Assembly (NCBI GenBank): GCA_007125435.1
Contig: SLDF01000348.1
Span: 1 to 16,334 of the forward strand
Direction of reading: 5' to 3'
DNA from: Saprospiraceae bacterium
GTDB taxonomy: Bacteria > Bacteroidota > Bacteroidia > Chitinophagales > Saprospiraceae
DNA: 16,334 nt
Position numbers and translations under genes: made by a program. The notes under the pieces were generated by a model. That model did not search any database. It saw only the letters and a list, made by a program, of their open reading frames with translations, and was not told where the DNA came from. Each line of letters opens with the position of its first letter. Positions within the stretch are counted from its first letter, which is position 1. Shown here piece by piece: positions 12,486-16,334 of the stretch.

Positions 12486-15441
12486 GCTTACTGATTTTAT
12501 TTACAAAAAATATGGATTTATATTCTTATGCCTAATATGTAACGTAGCAGTTTCCCAAAAGTATAATAATTATTACGAAGTAGACTATGAAATCGAGGCA
12601 AGATTGATTCCGGATAGTCACTATGTGCATGCACATTGGGAAATGTCTTACATCAACTTATCTACTGACACCATAGATGCATTATACATCGAAGTCTGGC
12701 CAAATGCTTTCTTGACAAAGCAGACGGTCTTTGCGCAAGAGGAGTTGAGATTGAATAATATTGATTTTCAAATGGCTGGGAAGGATAAAATCGGGGGTAT
12801 TAAATCACTTCAATTTAATGATGGCAATGAAGACCTGGAATGGTCATATGTCTCTTCTAGCCAATTGGATATCATCAAAGTGACACTCAAAAATTCGCTT
12901 TTACCTAATGAACAGATTACGGTGTCAAGTCCTTTCACATTAAAAGTACCTGGAGAAGGTAATGGTTTAGGCAGAGCAGATGACAACTTCCGCTTGCAAT
13001 ATTGGTATCCAAGGATTGCCCATAAAGAAAACTCCGGCTGGGATTATAAATCCTTTAACGGTTGGAATCGTCCTGTTTTTCAACAAGGTTCTACAAATGT
13101 CTCATTCACAATTCCTGAGAATTATCGCATAGTTCCTAATGTCGGAGAGTTAACCAAAGACCAAGCAGGAAGCTCAGATGAGATGGGAAAACATGAAACA
13201 TACCGCATAACGTCGTCCTCTAACTGGGATATGCCTGAAGTCAATTTGTGGGTCTCGCATGATTATGAATGTACAGATACTCTTATTCACGAAACGGATT
13301 TTAATATCTGCGCCGACAGTAGCGCTGACTTATCGCATATACTTAGTATTTGTGATGAAGTGTGGTCATATATTGGGGGAAATTATGGATTTGTACCTCC
13401 TCGAGCTTTGTCTATAATATCACAAGGTATAAAGGACAGACATTTTGAATCTGACGGCAGAATAATATTTATTGATAATAAGCTGCCAAAAGAAGATCAA
13501 GTCATTCGACTTACATACAAATTGGTTGATGCCTATTTATATCCCTATTTTAAATCTAAGCCTACAGCTGACCAATTTTATCAACAGAGCATTCCAGCTT
13601 TAATCGCTGAAAGCATATTGAAAAACAACAATCTGGTCGAACAGGTAAACACACTTACGGCTTTGTTTACAAATGATACTATTGAAAGAGACTTATTTTC
13701 TTTTGTCTTAAGGGATGCTCAGCACAGCCTTCCAAAGCGAGGGCAGGATGTTAAGATTTTATCCGTTGATGACTATATGTTTTATAAACACAGGTTGCCT
13801 GCTCGACATATGTCATATTTAATAGACTATCTAAGTTGGGATAAATGGTATCAAGCCTGCAGGCTTTGTATATCTGAGCAGGATGTTGATAGAGATTTAG
13901 CCAGATGCCTTAATCGTGCTTTAGACTTTGACTTGCAGGGAACCTATCATAGCATGTGGGCCGATCTCGACCGTTTAGATATTGCCTTGTCAAAATCAAA
14001 GCACACTGATAGTATTATCATCCAAACAAGTGTTTCTAATTTTCCGGTTGATGTCAAATTGATCTATGATGACCAATATGAAGACATAGTATGGCACAAG
14101 ACAGATGATGTAGGGCAAATAAAAATTCCTTTAGAAAAAGGAGTCATTTACTATGAAGCCAATCCTTCTAGAATTGTATTAGAAAAGACTTATACCAATA
14201 ATCATTATGTCATAGAATCAGGCAGCCTCAGTAAACGTAATACTCATAATATTGGCTGGATAACTGGATTTCAGAATAGGACTCAGAATACTCAGTTTGT
14301 TATGCCTTTTATTGGATATAATCAACGCGATGGCGTCATGCCGGGATTAGTCATTCATAATTTATCATTTCCTCCTCAGAAATTAGAGTATTATGTGAGT
14401 CCCTTTTTAGGTCTTAACTCTGGTAGGGTAGTAGGCTTTGGAGATATAGGCTACAATTTAAAAGTAAAGCATAAAGCCATCAATAATATCAGGCTTGGAC
14501 TTCATGCTAAATCCTTTCAGTATTTTTATTCCGGCGTGAGGGAGCAAGAGCTGCGGTTTATAAAGTTGACTCCAAATATTGAAGTGGATATAAAAACAAA
14601 AAACCCTAGATTTTCGAGGCAAATAATGGCCTTGAGATCAATAAGTCTATGGGAGCAGAACAGATTTGAAGAAGGGTACAATCATACCTTTATCCATGAG
14701 ATGAGTTACACTTATGTCAATAATAGGGCATACAACCCATACAGGTTCATTGTTGCTCTGGAACAACAGAGCTATGAGTCTTCTCAAGGCAATGAAAACT
14801 ACTTAAAGATATGGGCAGAGTGGAAAGGGCAACTCAATATTAATAAAACCGATAGATTTAGGATGAGGGTATTTGCAGGTACATTCCTCATCAATACTCA
14901 TCAAAAGCATGGTTTCATAACACCGGGTGATGGACGAGGCAATTTTTCACTGTTTGGAAATAGCGCATTAGACTATCGATATGACCAAAATTTTATTGGC
15001 AGAAATATGACAACGGGTGTAGGTGCCAATCAAGTATCCATCACTGATGGAGGTTTTAAGAATGCAATCACGAGACAATTCATCGATGGCATTACAAACC
15101 GCTATATTATGGCAGTTAATCTCAGTTCAGATCTGCCACAATTGCCCAAGTGGTTACCATTGAGGCCATATGTAGATGGTGGATATACCGCAGGTCTGGA
15201 GCCACGTCAGCCAAATGCACCATTTGACCAGAATATATTTTACAGTGGCGGCATTGGAATCCATTTCCTAAATGACGTGTTTAATATCTATATCCCTATT
15301 GTTAATTCAGAAAATATAGAGCGCTTTTATAACGAGAGAGGTGGTTTTTTGTCAAGGATATCTTTTTCATGGCAGGTAGGCCTGGCCAGACCTGGTGATA
15401 TCTTAAGAAGACCACACGATTATTTAAACTTCAATTATTGA
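12472..15441 (+). CDS. M1-aminopeptidase-like protein without HEXXH, fused to an outer-membrane beta-barrel
   Basis: A 989-aa exported protein with three parts. Residues 1-29 are a signal peptide (cleavage probably after VAVS). Residues about 36-260 resemble the N-terminal saddle domain of Bacteroidota M1 peptidases (YEVDYEIEARLIPDSHYVHA, LYIEVWPNAF, RLQYWYPRIA). Residues about 285-510 occupy the place of the catalytic domain, but where HEXXH is expected the sequence is LTYKLVDAYLY (347-357, Y349-K350 and D353), and the usual GMEYP block is replaced by RHFESDGRIIF (323-333). PALIAES (375-381) may be the remnant of the downstream Glu segment. Residues about 585-989 alternate polar and hydrophobic residues with many aromatic girdle positions, as in an outer-membrane barrel. 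It is probably a non-catalytic surface or secretion-related protein. A second in-frame ATG lies at 12484. The next gene follows after 4 nt. Confidence 0.75.
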   Translation: MSSNMLTDFIYKKYGFIFLCLICNVAVSQKYNNYYEVDYEIEARLIPDSHYVHAHWEMSYINLSTDTIDALYIEVWPNAFLTKQTVFAQEELRLNNIDFQMAGKDKIGGIKSLQFNDGNEDLEWSYVSSSQLDIIKVTLKNSLLPNEQITVSSPFTLKVPGEGNGLGRADDNFRLQYWYPRIAHKENSGWDYKSFNGWNRPVFQQGSTNVSFTIPENYRIVPNVGELTKDQAGSSDEMGKHETYRITSSSNWDMPEVNLWVSHDYECTDTLIHETDFNICADSSADLSHILSICDEVWSYIGGNYGFVPPRALSIISQGIKDRHFESDGRIIFIDNKLPKEDQVIRLTYKLVDAYLYPYFKSKPTADQFYQQSIPALIAESILKNNNLVEQVNTLTALFTNDTIERDLFSFVLRDAQHSLPKRGQDVKILSVDDYMFYKHRLPARHMSYLIDYLSWDKWYQACRLCISEQDVDRDLARCLNRALDFDLQGTYHSMWADLDRLDIALSKSKHTDSIIIQTSVSNFPVDVKLIYDDQYEDIVWHKTDDVGQIKIPLEKGVIYYEANPSRIVLEKTYTNNHYVIESGSLSKRNTHNIGWITGFQNRTQNTQFVMPFIGYNQRDGVMPGLVIHNLSFPPQKLEYYVSPFLGLNSGRVVGFGDIGYNLKVKHKAINNIRLGLHAKSFQYFYSGVREQELRFIKLTPNIEVDIKTKNPRFSRQIMALRSISLWEQNRFEEGYNHTFIHEMSYTYVNNRAYNPYRFIVALEQQSYESSQGNENYLKIWAEWKGQLNINKTDRFRMRVFAGTFLINTHQKHGFITPGDGRGNFSLFGNSALDYRYDQNFIGRNMTTGVGANQVSITDGGFKNAITRQFIDGITNRYIMAVNLSSDLPQLPKWLPLRPYVDGGYTAGLEPRQPNAPFDQNIFYSGGIGIHFLNDVFNIYIPIVNSENIERFYNERGGFLSRISFSWQVGLARPGDILRRPHDYLNFNY

Positions 15442-15445
15442 TCTC

Positions 15446-15976
15446 ATGAAAAATAGCAACTTTTTATTATTAATATTTGCATGGGTATGCATTTCCTTAA
15501 CTGCATGCCAAACACACTCAGATGAGAATCCCAAAGATGGATGTATAAAAACTATTGTGCTAGTGCGTCATGCAGAAAAGATAATAACCAATGAAACGAA
15601 AGATCCCGATTTGACTGAGGACGGCTTTGAGCGCGTGAATCAACTTACTGAATTGTTTAAGGATTGGCCTGTAGATGTATTCTTAAGTACCGACTATCAG
15701 CGGTGCACAAAAACCATCGCACCTCTTGCAAATATCAATCAACAGGACATAGAAATCTATGAAGAAGATGAGTTGGTAGAACTAGCTGAAAGGATAAAGT
15801 CATCAGATGCTTGCAGCTTTATGGTAGTAGGACATTCTGATACCAACCCATACCTCATGAATCATATCATCGGAGAAGAAAAGTATGAAAGGATAGATGT
15901 GGATGACTATAGTGGAATATTCATTATTGCCATCTCACCAGATAGCATAATGGATACAAAGGTCATAAGATATTAA
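15446..15976 (+). CDS. Histidine-phosphatase-superfamily lipoprotein (SixA/phosphoglycerate-mutase-like)
   Basis: A 176-aa protein with a lipoprotein signal: hydrophobic residues 6-18 and lipobox LTAC with Cys21 as the lipidation site, so it should be membrane-anchored outside the cytoplasm. The mature domain is a short histidine phosphatase: IVLVRHAEK (37-45) holds the nucleophile H42 and R41, STDYQRC (81-87) gives the second phosphate-binding Arg86, EDEL (107-110) is the likely acidic region, and VVGHSDTN (127-134) gives the second His130. All the usual core residues are present, so it is probably an active phosphatase; the substrate is unknown. The gene starts 4 nt after the stop of the M1-like gene, which suggests translational coupling. 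Confidence 0.88.
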   Translation: MKNSNFLLLIFAWVCISLTACQTHSDENPKDGCIKTIVLVRHAEKIITNETKDPDLTEDGFERVNQLTELFKDWPVDVFLSTDYQRCTKTIAPLANINQQDIEIYEEDELVELAERIKSSDACSFMVVGHSDTNPYLMNHIIGEEKYERIDVDDYSGIFIIAISPDSIMDTKVIRY

Positions 15977-16334
15977 TGAATTATAGGTTCTTGATGTCCA
16001 TAACATTATCAGGCCTTTTTCAGAATGTATTTATACTACTGCGGTGCATCAGCGCTGTGGAGTGGGTGGCGAAGCGAATGCGTAGCCAGACTCGATGTAG
16101 CCCTTGCGAAATCGAGGCCGAGCGAATAGCGAGCCCCGGAATGAGTCTGAAAATAGTCGTCGTATGATCTAAGTCGAAGCTATTTTGAGTGAGATCGAAG
16201 AATAAAAAATACGCGCATAGCCTAAGGCTACACTTGATGTCGTCTGAAAAGTGCTAGAGCTTAGAGAATTTTACTTTAGACGAGTGCTGAAGAGAGAGCA
16301 TAGCCTCAAGTGCTACGCGACCGATGAAGCAGGA
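15977..16334. other. Non-coding right end with hairpin elements
   Basis: The open frame of 63 codons starting at 15976 runs through repeat copy C and is not credible as a gene. Beyond copy C there are further dyads: AAAATAG and CTATTTT (about 16150-16186), GATCT and AGATC (about 16166-16195), and TAGCC-TAA-GGCTA near 16218-16230. The terminal 100 bp has several GAGC/GAAG-type short motifs like those of the hairpin repeats. No gene start is visible before the window ends. Confidence 0.65.
16044..16147 (+). repeat. Modular GC-rich hairpin repeat, copy C (diverged)
   Basis: It shares with copies A and B the opening TGCATCAGCG, GGTGGCGA, AGCCAGACTC, GAGGCCGA and GAGCCC segments but differs inside. 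H1: TGGC (16067-16070) with GCCA (16085-16088), interior GAA GC GAAT GC GTA. H2: CTCGAT (16091-16096) with ATCGAG (16111-16116), interior GTA GC CCTT GC GAA. H3: GGC with GCC around GC/GC. In H2, three base pairs differ from copy A and all three remain paired. The homology fades after about 16147, so H4 is missing or unrecognisable. Confidence 0.75.

Noticed and set aside
15976..16167. 63-codon open frame after the phosphatase gene
   Set aside because: It overlaps the phosphatase stop codon and runs through repeat copy C; the product shows no domain or signal.

Overview
The window looks like a chromosomal segment of a Bacteroidota bacterium, perhaps a Saprospiria-type lineage. The support is indirect: AT-rich DNA, mostly weak Shine-Dalgarno signals, candidate -7 boxes of the TAnnTTTG type, a fused aspartokinase-homoserine dehydrogenase ThrA, an M1-like protein fused to an outer-membrane barrel, and an XRE/BetR-like regulator of a kind common in that phylum. 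No rRNA, tRNA, CRISPR array, transposase or phage gene was seen.

Layout. (1) 1-469, minus: the N-terminal 156 codons of a helix-turn-helix regulator that runs off the left edge. (2) 470-929: a gene-free spacer with a multi-hairpin element and an 18-bp palindrome. (3) 930-2471, plus: a secreted or membrane-anchored M20 metallopeptidase. (4) 2472-3619: 1.15 kb of non-coding repeat mosaic with short tandem repeats, a 52-bp tandem repeat, two arrays of TAAAC-led hairpins and one copy (B) of a GC-rich modular hairpin repeat. (5) 3620-5548, minus: thrS, divergent from (6) thrA-thrB-thrC at 5905-10642, plus. These share a 356-bp divergent control region. (7) 10643-11250: non-coding, with a GATAG-rich structured element and repeat copy A. 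(8) 11251-12485, minus: a two-gene unit of a small secreted protein and a YhhN/TMEM86-type membrane protein. (9) 12472-15976, plus: a two-gene unit of a 989-aa M1-like protein that has lost its zinc motif and carries a C-terminal beta-barrel, then a histidine-phosphatase lipoprotein. (10) 15977-16334: non-coding, with repeat copy C.

The central block is one metabolic theme. ThrA catalyses the first and third steps from aspartate, ThrB and ThrC finish threonine, and ThrS loads threonine onto tRNA. The right block appears to be cell-envelope biology: two exported proteins, a polytopic membrane protein and an outer-membrane barrel protein, arranged divergently with start codons that share a single CATG.

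The most unusual content is the repeat family. Three dispersed copies (2603-2752 minus, 10880-11038 plus, 16044-16147 plus) keep the same succession of small hairpins. In the best hairpin, three of six base pairs differ between copies and all three changes are compensated, which points to selection on, or generation through, a folded single strand. The other main curiosity is the inactivated M1-like protein.
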